Source: Rutidosis leptorrhynchoides
Taxonomy: Eukaryota; Streptophyta; Magnoliopsida; Asterales; Asteraceae
Direction of reading: 5' to 3'
Assembly (NCBI RefSeq): GCF_046630445.1
Contig: NC_092337.1
Location: forward strand, 368,298,001 to 368,362,000
DNA: 64,000 bases
The first letter of the stretch is position 1. Each line of letters opens with the position of its first letter. Under the pieces are notes generated by a model. That model was not told where the DNA came from. It saw only the letters and a program-made list of their open reading frames with translations, and made no database searches. Positions 52,026-62,334 of the stretch are shown here, piece by piece. A program made the position numbers and the translations under genes.

Positions 52026-52329
52026 CAAAGGCGAACCTAAGTAGAAACTCGTGAGGTCACAAGACATCACTAGCTTGAAAATCTATAACAAAGTACTCTT
52101 CAAATTGTGTAGGACACAACTATATTTGATTAAGTGACCACATATATTTGTAGAATTTACCGTTTTTCCTTTAAAATGTATATGACACCACCAAATTTTA
52201 CTATTTGGACCACACATATTTTTTGAATTTGTAGACTTTTAAAGGTAAATAACCACTAAAATAGCATTTAAATAGAATTAGTACAGAAAAAATGAACCCT
52301 ATTGAGTTCTGATCCCGAAATCGTCACTG
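52026..52329. mobile_element. hAT-type MITE, 304 bp
   Basis: Flanked by perfect 8-bp duplications GCATTGAG (52018-52025 and 52330-52337), the hallmark length for hAT insertions. Ends CAAAGGCGAACC and (reverse) CAGTGACGATTT form a degenerate inverted repeat of the common plant CAGNGGCGGA type. No transposase. Non-autonomous and old. Confidence 0.85.
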
Positions 52330-52425
52330 GCATTGAGTCGTTTAAAAAACACAAAATGACCCGAAATAGTTAGATATACCCTCTACGACCCGAATAAAAA
52401 AATGACAATATATATGAAATCTTCT

Positions 52426-52641
52426 TTAAAAAAAAGGTGGCGTATACTTTGGATCCGGAGAAAAATAGATGTCCCATAATTGTCGAGTCGCACTTTCACG
52501 ATCCCTATAAATGCATGTTTGTGAGATAATTTGTCTTGAAGATTGGCCGGTTTGGTGTGTAAGCTTGAAAAACTCGATTATTTTTTCATCAACCGAAGCA
52601 TAATCAAGAGCAAATTCTAATATTTTCGTAGTTTTAAACAC
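52426..52641 (-). pseudogene. PIF/Harbinger transposase-like N-terminal fragment
   Basis: 71 minus-strand codons with LDYASVDEKIIEFFKLTHQT followed by IYRDRESATRQLWDIYFSPD, which resembles the segment before the FRRRFRM block of HARBI1/ALP1-like proteins (IxRDRExAxxxLWxDYF). The FRRRFRM block and nuclease domain are missing. The similarity is from memory of the family pattern and modest. Confidence 0.45.
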
Positions 52642-52742
52642 GGATTTATATCCATTTTGTGTAAGTGTTTGTGAAATTGTAGAGTAATATAAGAGAGAGA
52701 GAAGATATAAAATTGTACAAAAAATGTGGTGAGAGTGTGGGC

Positions 52743-53019
52743 TGTTGTGATAAAGTAAATATGGATGACAGCTACTCCTAATTATAAGTCAAATAATGCA
52801 CAGTAAATCATGTATTATAAATACCCCATCAAATGTAATCATGTAACTTGCTTGAATGATATATATATTTCATATATACTCTCTCTCTATCTCTCTCTTT
52901 ATATCTTCTAATAATTATCAATAGTCCACAGTCAAAAACCACGTTACTAAAGGTAGTTATAAGCCTACTGAATTATAACAAGTCACTAAAGGTAGTTATA
53001 AGCCTACTTAATTATAACA
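52743..53019 (+). repeat. 5' LTR of Ty1/copia element G
   Basis: It ends ATTATAACA directly before CGTTATCAGCACGA, a primer-site-like sequence found in one group of copia elements. The start TGTTGTGATAAAG is the best candidate but uncertain. It contains TATAAATA (52815-52822), a CT-rich leader, and a 39-bp tandem repeat (52942-52980, 52981-53019) ending at the LTR edge. Confidence 0.65.
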
Positions 53020-53033
53020 CGTTATCAGCACGA
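53020..53033 (+). promoter_or_regulatory. Primer-binding site candidate of copia element G
   Basis: CGTTATCAGCACGA follows the LTR end without spacer. It differs from the standard initiator-Met site but is positioned as one. Confidence 0.6.
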
Positions 53034-53120
53034 AGTGCTCCGTATAATCAAGGTAAAAAAAAATTCTTTAACGATATCTTCTATTATTTATTAGTAAGAT
53101 AAATATTATTATCATCATAA

Positions 53121-53320
53121 CTAACATTTATATTTATGTTATTTAAGTTATATATGGTCGGTTATACCGCCTGAATTATATTTCTGTAATCTAACTTTTA
53201 TTAACTTCACTAACATTTATATTTATGTTATTTTAGTTATATATGGTCGGTTATACCGCCTGAATTATATTTCTGTAATCTAACTCTTATTAACTTCACT
53301 AACATTTATATTCATGTTAT
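53121..53320 (+). repeat. 89-bp tandem repeat in the leader of element G
   Basis: Units start at CTAACATTTA at 53121, 53210 and 53299; the third is partial. Each carries GGTCGGTTATACCGCC, a small palindrome. Confidence 0.9.
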
Positions 53321-53572
53321 CTAACATTTATATGCAATTAATCATTATTTATTTTATGCATACTAATGTTTATTCTTAAATTTATTATTTATGCATAATA
53401 TGTTTATTCTCTTAATCTTCGTATTTATACTAAATGTATTTATACTAAATGTATTTTATAGTAATCATATTTATACTAATAAAATTCTTTTATTAAAATT
53501 ATTATTAATATAACGAGTACATAACAGCCGTTAACGTCAACTAACGACGTTACAACGGCTATATTTTTCAAA

Positions 53573-53580
53573 TATAAAAT
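53573..53580 (+). promoter_or_regulatory. Putative TATA box before the small two-helix frame of G
   Basis: TATAAAAT lies 86 nt upstream of the ATG at 53659. In the antisense genes of C and the array the spacing is 83 nt. On its own an AT-rich octamer here would mean little; the parallel spacing is the reason to list it. Confidence 0.35.
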
Positions 53581-53658
53581 AAACATTTCTGTTTTTCACA
53601 TTTTCACAAATCAATCTTCATTTTCTCATATTACCACTCTCAAAAAGTTTTTGTAAAG

Positions 53659-53823
53659 ATGATTCACACAAGGATGATTTTTCCTATTGTATTGGTCATA
53701 TTAACTATCATCATTATTGCTAATATACCAGTGGGTGAACCTATATTCTATTCTGCCCTTGTGGTTTTATTATTTGTAATCATACCATTATTTTGTTGTT
53801 TGCTACTTATGAATTTAAAATAA
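53659..53823 (+). CDS. 54-residue two-transmembrane protein in the leader of copia element G
   Basis: ATG to TAA with no interruption, between the primer site and gag of G and in the same direction. Residues about 7-22 and 30-50 are strongly hydrophobic, joined by NIPVGEPIFY, and end with MNLK. The loop and second helix (NIPVGEPIFY...LFVIIPLF) resemble the antisense protein of element C (NLPPEESVFF...LFLIIPCL), including the position of Pro and Glu. The lengths are similar (54 and 57). No known domain. It may be a shared captured gene or a chance hydrophobic frame; expression is unknown. Confidence 0.45.
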   Translation: MIHTRMIFPIVLVILTIIIIANIPVGEPIFYSALVVLLFVIIPLFCCLLLMNLK

Positions 53824-53893
53824 TTCTAATTTCATGTTGTTAGAAATTGATTATGATTATAATTTATGTTGTTCATCTTTCTGAAAATAGAAA

Positions 53894-54025
53894 ATGTCAA
53901 ACTTATCAAAGCTTGAGTTTGATGCCCTAGACGTATCGGGAACAAACTACACATCATGAGTCATGGATGTAGAAATAAATCTTGGATCATTGGGTATTCT
54001 AGAAACTTTAAAAGAAAACAATACT
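53894..54025 (+). pseudogene. Copia element G gag, N-terminal part
   Basis: ATG in GAAAATGTCA, reading MSNLSKLEFDALDVSGTNYT and, after a TGA at the position of the conserved Trp, VMDVEINLGSLGILETLKEN. This is a clear copia gag N-terminus. It breaks off near 54025 at the truncated edge of the minus-strand LTR array. Confidence 0.85.
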
Positions 54026-54307
54026 TGTTATTAGTACTTTTAGTAATACAATAATAATTAGTACCAAAAATGATACTTTTAGTAATACAATAATAATAAT
54101 ACAAATAATAGTAATAATGATAATAATAATAAAATAATACTTTTAGTAATAAAAATGATAATTTTATTAGTAATGATGTTACTAATAACTTTTAATGATA
54201 ATACTAATAATATTATTAGTACTAATAATAGTAATAATAATGGTAATGATAATAATAATCATATTAATGATAATGATAATTATAATATTAAGTTTAGTAT
54301 TAGCATG

Positions 54308-54308
54308 A

Positions 54309-54404
<96 letters not shown>
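54308..54404 (+). repeat. (AAT)n microsatellite
   Basis: About 32 AAT units; on the minus strand it is the ATT tail of the tRNA-like block. Confidence 0.93.
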
Positions 54405-54407
<3 letters not shown>

Positions 54408-54441
54408 AAATAGAGTTGAAAACTACCTTTGAAGTTTTTCT

Positions 54442-54518
54442 AAAAAGAATATGCCCAAGACGGGACTCGAACTCGTGACCTCTCGCTTACCCGACTACAA
54501 CCCTAACCAGCTGAACCG
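54442..54518 (-). other. tRNA-like block in the partial LTR, antisense
   Basis: A-box-like GGTTCAGCTGG (54518-54508) and B-box-like AGTTCGAGTCC (54473-54463) on the minus strand, followed by a short T5 run. The T stem pairs at four of five positions. Confidence 0.65.
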
Positions 54519-55957
54519 ATCTGTCTTTCTGTTTATATCTCTCTCTGATACATATATGACCCGTACAAATTTATTTCCATCTTGTTCACAATTTGATTCG
54601 ATCACAGACCCAATTAACAACATACAATTATCTAAACTGATTTTAGGTTATTTTACAGAAACAATTTATACATACTTTAGTTAATTAAAACAGAAGAAGA
54701 AAGAAAAAAAATAAAATAAAACCTGCTGCTGCTGTTGTCGAGTGTTTTTTTTAAAAAAAAATATATGATTTGCAAATGGTAGTGTTTTGGACTATGATTC
54801 CAACATGAAATATGTTTAAAATCATTCTTATAAACTTCCTAAATCCTCAATTGAATCAGAAACATAAAAAGGAATTCAAATTTCGCGATTAAACAATACG
54901 TTTGACTTTTTAAACTTAACTTTGACTCGAAAATTAGAATTCGATACTAGGAATTGGAACTTAGGATTTTTCAGAAAGTTTCACTAGGTAATTCCTAACA
55001 AAAATGCATTATTAGATTTTGAAAAGGGTTTCGAATTCGAGTTTTTGGTAATATGAACAAGAACAGAGGTATGGCGTATAGTTTTATAATTTTTTTTTTA
55101 ATTCTTCAAAATGCAGTGATTTATGATTGATAACTGATATTGATGATGAAAGAAGTGACTGATTTTATTATAAACATAGCCAATCTATTTATATACAGAT
55201 GAATGGGTCGACATGAGTTTAATCAGGATGATAAAAAAAAAATTAGAAGCTGATGAAGATCGAGCTGGATTTCATGATAATAGATATAAAGCAGATAAAT
55301 AAAAAAGAAAGCAGATTCGATCAAAATAAAAAAAATATATATACCTAATAATACCTAATTGAATCCATTATCTGATTTAATATTTATATTTAATAATAAA
55401 TATGAATATACTTAAAAATAAAAATAAAAATACTTTTAATAATAAAAATAATAATATTACTAGTAATAACAAAAATAATACTAATTATCAATAATAATGT
55501 TGATAATGATATTTATAATAATTTTAGTAATAATTACAATACTAATAATATTAATAATGATATTAGTAAACAAATAATGATGTTAATAATACTAACAATA
55601 ATGATAGAAAATATTAATTTGATTCTCAACCATAATAATAATGATATTAAGTAAATTTAATATATAAAATTAATTATGTGTATCAAATATATTATTATTG
55701 AAAATAATAATATTGATATAAATGTTAAGATTTATAATAATAATAAAGGTAATAATAATAATGTGAGTATAACAACTATGATTTAACTTGTAATTTGATA
55801 TATATTATTGCAAGTTATTATTTACATAATAGGTATATATATATTACATATTTATTTATAATAATTGTTCGTGAATCATCGTTATTGATCGTAATTAAAT
55901 GAAGTTATGTAAAGATTTTGTTCGAATTTTATAGGAAATTTCCGGGTTGTTATAGTA

Positions 55958-55975
55958 CCTACCCGTTAAAAGAAA
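55958..55975 (-). promoter_or_regulatory. Polypurine-tract region of the minus-strand element
   Basis: Minus-strand TTTAACGGGTAGGTACT directly before the LTR start at 55957; the same sequence recurs at 63779-63796. Confidence 0.65.
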
Positions 55976-56710
55976 TTTCGTCCCAAAATTTAGTTGTTGC
56001 CATCAATCGGCGTTGTTCGTACATAGACGAGGATATTTACGTTTTATTTGGTTTTCACGTTCCCAGGTATACTCGGGGCCTTGCGTGAATTTCAACAGAT
56101 AGAATATTATTTTGTTTCAAGAGTTTAAATCATACGAACCATAAATTCTACAGGTTCTTTTATGAAGTGCATTTTATTATTAATGCGGAGGTTATCTAAA
56201 GAGTTTAACAAGAGTGTCATTGGTTATGTTTTCTCAGAAAGAGATGATGACGTTATACAAGCATTTCAATACACATGAAATGTATTATAAATAATAGTGA
56301 GCTTATTTAAACCTTGAGCGTTTATACCACAATATTAGAGTAGACAAAATAGAGAAGAGTTCATGAAAATCATAGTCATGAAATTTGATAGAGATCGTCA
56401 TTGTTTACAACATGGATATTGTAGTGATGAATATGAGTTGAAAAATAGAGTTTTATCAACATTGGGTGATATGGATGAAACGATTCGATTACAGGAAGAG
56501 TATAAACGAAGCTATCGTAAAGGATTGAAATGAGGAAATTAAATGTTTGCTTTAACTTTTGATGCGGTTAAAGTTGATTTCCAGAATTCAAGGGATTAAA
56601 GAAAATCTTCATAATCTGTATAAGATTTGATTCTCTGGTAATTACGAAAATTGAGATTTTCTTTGATTAAATGCGGTGAATTGCCTCGATTGCTGTGTAT
56701 GTAATTTTGC

Positions 56711-56718
56711 TATAAATT
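56711..56718 (+). promoter_or_regulatory. Putative TATA box of the two-helix gene in the array
   Basis: TATAAATT, 83 nt before the ATG at 56794, opposite in direction to the host element. Same octamer and spacing as in element C. Confidence 0.5.
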
Positions 56719-56793
56719 AGCTTCTTCCGTTTCATTATCTTCACCACTTCTATACTTTCTTCCTCAATTCATACTTCTAAAAGATTTGTTAAT

Positions 56794-56966
56794 ATGCTCA
56801 ATCCAGTTCTTGTTCTTGATCTTATATTGGTTATCGCCACAATCTTCCTTCTTTCCAACTCCCACCAGAGGAGTCTGTTTACTTCTATTATGCTCTAGGA
56901 TTTATTGTGTTTTTAGTTCTCCCGTGTCTTTATATTTCTATACGCATTGATATACACGGTTTGTAA
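56794..56966 (+). pseudogene. Two-transmembrane protein gene, frameshifted copy
   Basis: Starts MLNPVLVLDLILVIATIFLL. A single missing base near 56860 shifts the frame; beyond it the second half reads EESVYFYYALGFIVFLVLPC and ends IRIDIHGL before TAA (56964-56966). It aligns over its length with the intact frame at 46335-46162. It is antisense to the surrounding retroelement. The parallel protein conservation in spite of many base differences suggests past selection. Confidence 0.6.
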
Positions 56967-58375
56967 TTTCGGTATTGTTATCGGGCTTTATATTTTCCCT
57001 TATTTGTCAAAGCTCTTTGCCTTTTTATTCTCTTCTCAACTCTAAGTAAAGCGAGTAATGGTCCAGAATTTGTAGGTATGAAGTTTCGAATGAACATAAT
57101 GTTCTAAGCAGGAAGGAACGTAATATCATGATTTGATTTGTTATATTACAAGAATTACTGAGGATAGAACTATCAAGAATATATTTTCTTGATATGTTCA
57201 GAGATTAAGTAGAATGTAAGAGTCGTGTAACATGGCAAATAATGATTATAAAGTTTATGAATCATCATCTTTCATTAAAATTTTAGCATGACTTACTGTA
57301 ATATAATCACGTTGGCCTGACGTCATTATATTATACTAACTCATGCTTCAATTCCTAACACTACTTCAAATCATTCATAATTTAAACTTGAATTTTACAG
57401 AGTATAGAAACTAAAATAGTTTCCTTTATGATGTGATAAAGATATCGCAAGGAGACAATTAATTGCGGTCAAGAATCGTTATGAAGATATCTTCAGAAAT
57501 ATAGAGGATATTTATAACGAAAGATACGGTGATATCTTAGATTTCCTAAGATCCAATGACGAGGAAAATTCTTCTGTTTCCTCTGCATTTAATACTACCA
57601 TATCTGAATCATTGGTTATCAATCCGAGATGGTTTCAAGAAATTTTATTTTTAGATGATTAAACGCTGATTGTAATCGTCACGGAACTAATGGTTGACGA
57701 ATAGACGTTTGTTGATTTCAAAATTAATGAATGATAATTTCGGTGGTTTGATGTGATAATTCATCACAGAATACAAATGAATACAATTCATGAGAATCAG
57801 AATTGAAGAATGTACAATGTAACATATTAATGTGAGATATAAATATTTCTAGGGTATTACCTACCCGTTAAAATATTTTCACAATTAACAGTTTGTACAA
57901 AAGAGTTTTAATTACAGTCTTTATGAAAATATACATACATATATATTTTCCTTCAGATGTAATCATGGATTTAATATAATATTAAACTCATTTAATTTAC
58001 GGTTGAAACGAGAATGAATAATCTCCAAAACCTTTAGAGATTTTATAATTGTCGCGAAATATTTCGCTAATGAAGTTATGAATCAATACATTCATCGTTA
58101 CACTTGATTTATTATGAAATGGAGTTTATTGTGTTGAAGCAGTGATTAACAATTGTTAAGTCATTAACGAAGGGTGTACATCATAGCATATTAGTGATAT
58201 AAATTAACCAAGTAGTACATAATAGTTGAGATTCACACGTAATTGCTTAGTACGACAAGATTTATTATTGTTCCAAATCATATATCTATAAGGTATACAT
58301 ATATAATTCTTCACGAAGAATGAGTCAATACATCTTATCTCATTATTACTAATATTCCTTGGTATCTATGGGCGT
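56967..58375 (-). other. C-type spacer of the minus-strand element, non-coding
   Basis: Counterpart of 43827-46130 in element C. It includes a polypurine-like motif in reverse (57855-57872) far from an LTR, and the TCACGTTGGCCTGACGTCAT region also seen in scraps at 16190. No frame is supported. Confidence 0.55.
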
Positions 58376-58474
58376 ATGATGTTGATGTTTGAGGTACTGA
58401 GTGTGATGTTGAGGCGTGGGATGCGGATATTATTGTTGGTGGTGATGATGGTACTGGTGGTACTGGTCATGCTG

Positions 58475-58840
58475 CTAGTGCTGCTGATGCTTGTAGAATT
58501 CGCACCATATTCTCCAGAGCCACTCTTCTACTATTCCGGGATGATTGGCGGTTGGAACAAAGGGGTGAAGAAGATCTAAAATCTTCAATATTATATATTC
58601 GTGATGGGATACCCTGGAAAGAAGAGAGAAAATGGTGTTTCTGACTGGTTCGCCGGTAAGCGCTTCAGGTTCTTCGCCAAGAGGTGAATTCGGTTGGTGG
58701 AAGGGATCACCTTCTTCTTGCCTCCATTGATTGAGTCGTCTACGAACCCATCCCCAATTCATCCAGAAAAGATGATGGATGATTGGTTCGTTTGTTCCGG
58801 TAACGCTGCCGTTGGAACTCGAGGAGTTCGAGAAATTCAT
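58475..58840 (-). CDS. Gag-like protein of C-type elements (121 residues)
   Basis: Open on the minus strand from ATG 58840. Reads MNFSNSSSSNGSVTGTNEPI, WVRRRLNQWRQEEGDPFHQP and then GEPVRNTIFSLLSRVSHHEY and HPFVPTANHPGIVEEWLWRI. It is the least damaged copy; the homologue in C (39416-43826) is split and has stops, and a scrap is at 18786-18890. Relative to C it may have shifted frame near its end, where a His-rich tail appears. It has no zinc knuckle. Position after the coiled-coil frame is unusual. Function unknown; gag-like by location only. Confidence 0.55.
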   Translation of the reverse strand: MNFSNSSSSNGSVTGTNEPIIHHLFWMNWGWVRRRLNQWRQEEGDPFHQPNSPLGEEPEALTGEPVRNTIFSLLSRVSHHEYIILKILDLLHPFVPTANHPGIVEEWLWRIWCEFYKHQQH

Positions 58841-59431
58841 ATTATGTGTTTGGAATAGGGTTTGATATGAAATGGGTATTGGATACTGAATGATATATTC
58901 GTCTCCTTGAATACGTATTTATAGCAAAAAGATTTCTGTAATTTATGGAGGAAATTTAGGAAAATGTTAGACAAAGTCTATTGGGATAGATATGATAAGA
59001 TATGATAAGATATGATGTGTCCTCCATTTATGTAATAATGGTGGTATGACGTGTTGAGATTATAAGTTTGTAACCAGATATTGATTAAAGAATTTCAATT
59101 CGTATACTGTGATAACCCAGTGACATTTTATGGTTCGCAAACCGATGCATAAAGGCATAAGATACATGAGTGTTTGGAGTAGTAGCAGGAGGTTGTGGAC
59201 GAACCATTATCTTCAATAACATAAGGGTGTATAGAAGTTTGATAAATCTGATAGGTCATAAGTTTGAAAAAAATTTAAGTGGGGTAAAGATGAATATGAT
59301 ATAAACGAAACACTTTATTTTATTAAGAACGAGGCTTTAAACAAGCCTTCTTATTACACGATTCGGGGATAGAAATAGTTTAAGGCCTAGCCTTTACATA
59401 TATAGCAAATAGGAAAAAGAAAAAAAAATAA

Positions 59432-60354
59432 CTAGGAAATATTAAGATTGAAGTAGTCTTCATATTTCTTTTTCTCGTCCTCAACCTTCTTCATAAACTT
59501 TTCAACTTTCTCGTTCTTCTCCTTTTGTTCCTCATAAAGATACTCGAGGTTATCATAAAGAGTGGAAACATCATTGTTGATTACATGGTACATGTAATCC
59601 CTCATAGAAAGTTGATTATTCATGTGGTCTTCCTCCATCTTCAATCTAAGGTCAACATCTTCTCTCAAATAAGCAAGAGATTGTTTTCCCCTCCAGATAG
59701 GGCCTGGGAGAATGACGTCACTAATTATATCAAATCACAGTTTAATAGTTGATACGTGTAAAATAGTTATAAAAGTTGCGCATGTATTCTCAACCCAAAA
59801 ATATATAAAAAGGGAGCAGATGAACTCACGATACGATACGATAGTTTGTAGTAATTATGTGTATGATGGTACTGAACAAGTGCGAAGTTGTCCTTCACTT
59901 TCATCACCTTCTCCATCACTTTTTCTGTGTTATACTTTACAAGTTCTTCTAGCCTTTCGGTTTGAGTTTCGAAGGATTCTATGATGATATCTTTCAAGAT
60001 TTTGTTTTCTTTCTCTAGGTTATTTAGACGCACCTCTATCTGAGCGATGTTTTCATGAAATGGTGAGCTAGCCCTTTTTGATGGACCGACTTCATCAGCA
60101 GTAGTGGTTTCGGTTTGCTTTCTCTTTAGAGATAAGTTTTTAGATGATTCCTAAATAGGCTCTTTTTCGGGCTCGTAGCCTGAGTAGTCACCATTGTAGT
60201 TAGGAAGGCTTTGAATAGCTTCCCATTCAGAAGTACTCATTGGTTTATATACCGGTGAGTGATTAGAGCCAGAGTCAGCAGAATCAATAGGTGTCGCATT
60301 TGAATGTGGTGGCATAATTGGAGAGTAGACAGAGTTCTCTGATTGGATCGGCAT
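59432..60354 (-). pseudogene. Coiled-coil protein of the minus-strand element, interrupted
   Basis: Starts at 60354 with MPIQSENSVYSPIMPP, passes a TAG at 60153-60151 (possibly a former CAG), then a basic VGPSKRASSPF and a long heptad stretch VRLNNLEKENKILKDIIIES and EELVKYNTEKVMEKVMKV. At about 59889-59691 it is interrupted by 199 bp of LTR sequence of its own family (LTR middle joined to GGCCCTATCTGGAG of the LTR end). It then resumes to end KKVEDEKKKYEDYFNLNIS at 59432. The C-terminus is nearly identical to 20799-21221. Conservation in two elements marks this as the main protein of the family. Confidence 0.6.
59691..59889 (-). repeat. Deleted LTR scrap inserted in the coiled-coil frame
   Basis: Matches 61215-61390 and then 60552-60600 of the adjacent LTR, so the middle of the LTR is missing. 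It interrupts the coding frame without a recognisable target duplication. Confidence 0.7.
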
Positions 60355-60532
60355 TCTAAGGAATATTAAAATTTTAATAAGCATAGTTTCTAAGGCATAG
60401 TGTAGCATTTAACAGTTAAATGCAACAATTAAAGGCACTATGGTCAGGAAAAGTTGTAGTCCTACATTTCTAAGGTACCTAATCGTATAAAGCACACATA
60501 AAATGCAATCCTGGTTCTCTACAACAACCTGG

Positions 60533-60544
60533 CTCTGATACCAA
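60533..60544 (-). promoter_or_regulatory. Primer-binding site of the minus-strand element
   Basis: GCTCTGATACCA is the reverse complement of TGGTATCAGAGC. It is two bases from the LTR edge at 60547. Confidence 0.9.
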
Positions 60545-61747
60545 TCTGTGACATCCTCCAGATAGGGCCTGGGAGAATGACGTCACTAATTATATCAAAT
60601 CACAGTTGTATAAACGAGAACGACTCTATATGAGACGTTTTATTGAGTTTTGCAGCAGAAGATAAATAGATTACATTAAATGTTTTTAAATGAATTGGTA
60701 AGTAATGCATGAAGACTCCACGCATAGCAAGAAATCATCATCAAAGCAGTAGATATACAGCGGAAGCAATATTTAAGTACCTGAGAATAAACATGCTTAA
60801 AAAGTCAACACGAGGTTGAGTGAGTTCATAGGTTTGTCATAAACAATAATTTCAGTAATAGATATAAACCACAAGATTTAATAAAGTAGATCTCGCAGAT
60901 CCAAAAGTTATGCCAGTGCGTGATATTTAGACTAAACGTTCAAGTTTGCCCCGTGACAAGTTGTTCTGTCCTTGTCGGTTTAATTTCATTATTGAGTAAT
61001 ACAAAGACTTAGTCAAATGTATCGGGGACGTTACTCCCGATAGGCTTACCCCCAATAATTAAGCATGCAGCAGCAATTAAAAATATCACTGTAGGGACTT
61101 AGTAGGACATAGCTGTATAGCATAGTTTTAACAGTTGGTACTGATATTTAGACTAGACTTTCAAGTTTGCCCCGTGACAAGTTATCGTTTATACTTGTCG
61201 GTTGGGGACTTGCTGGTCATAGCCCAACATATCACAGTTTAATAGTTGATACATGTAAAACAGTTATAAAAGTTGCGCATGTATTTTCAGCCCAAAAATA
61301 TATAAAAAGGGAGCAGATGAACTCACGATACGATACGATAGTTTGTAGTAATTATGTTTATGATGGTACTGAACAAGTGCGGAGTTGTCCTTGGATTCAA
61401 CCTATATCAAGTATATATATTAACACAGATACTCGTAATCGAATAAGTTTATTTATTTCAATTGTTATATATTTCTGTATATATACTTTTATATATATTA
61501 TGTTTATAAGTATTCATTTAATAAAATAATATTAATAATGTTAACGAATAAAGAGTTGTATTATTTTGTAATAACAATAATAATACTAGTAGTAAAAATA
61601 ATAATCATAATAAAGTTCTAAAAATAATATTAATAATAATAATATAGTTTTGATGAAAGCAAAAATGTTAATTTTTGTAAAAATGATAATAATAATTTTT
61701 AATAATAACAATACTAATAATAATAATTATACTTATGTTAAAAATGA

Positions 61748-61801
<54 letters not shown>

Positions 61802-62125
61802 TAATTTCAATAAAAATGATAATACTAATAATAATCTAGATGGTAATACTAAAAGAGTTATTAATGATAATATTAGTAATAATTTTATTGATAGTAATAA
61901 CAATTAATAATAATAAAAATAATAGTAATAATGTTAATAATAATAAAATAATACTTTTAGTAATAAAAATGATAATTTTATTAGTAATGATGTTACTAAT
62001 AACTTTTAATGATAATACTAATAATATTATTAGTACTAATAATAGTAATAATAATAATGGTAATGATAATAATAATCATATTAATGATAATGATAATTAT
62101 AATATTAAGTTTAGTATTAGCATGA

Positions 62126-62126
<1 letters not shown>

Positions 62127-62222
<96 letters not shown>
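62127..62222 (+). repeat. (AAT)n microsatellite
   Basis: About 31 AAT units, equivalent to 54308-54404. Confidence 0.93.
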
Positions 62223-62224
<2 letters not shown>

Positions 62225-62249
62225 AAATAGAGTTGAAAACTACATTTGA

Positions 62250-62334
62250 AGTTTTTCTAAAAAGAATATGCCCAAGACGGGACTCGAACTCGTGACCTCT
62301 CGCTCACCCGACTACAACCCTAACCAGCTGAACC
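62250..62334 (-). other. tRNA-like block in the complete minus-strand LTR
   Basis: A-box-like GGTTCAGCTGG (62334-62324) and B-box-like AGTTCGAGTCC (62290-62280) on the minus strand, with a short T run (about 62263-62259) and an ATT tail. Same as the copy at 54442-54518. Confidence 0.65.

Larger units (their letters stand above)
54030..55957 (-). repeat. Partial LTR, minus strand (left copy of the array)
   Basis: Near-identical to about 61847-63778 (offset about 7.8 kb). The minus-strand LTR start TATAACAACCCGG is at 55957. The U5 half is missing; the left edge meets the gag of copia G without a visible target duplication, so it was lost by deletion or recombination. It has an (AAT)n array (54308-54404) and a tRNA-like block. 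Confidence 0.85.
55958..60546 (-). mobile_element. Interior of a minus-strand non-autonomous LTR element
   Basis: Read on the minus strand it runs from the primer site (60544-60533, reverse of TGGTATCAGAGC) through the coiled-coil frame (60354-59432), a second gag-like frame of C type (58840-58475), the C-type spacer and the opposite-strand two-helix gene, to the polypurine region (55975-55958). No RT, RNase H or integrase is present. The primer-site half resembles element A and the other half element C, with the change between about 58860 and 59220, so the interior looks recombinant. Confidence 0.8.

Noticed and set aside
54155..54478. Open frames of 107 and 151 codons dominated by Ile or Asn runs (54155, 61840, 41010, 61650)
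   Set aside because: They are translations of (AAT)n microsatellites and have no protein character.
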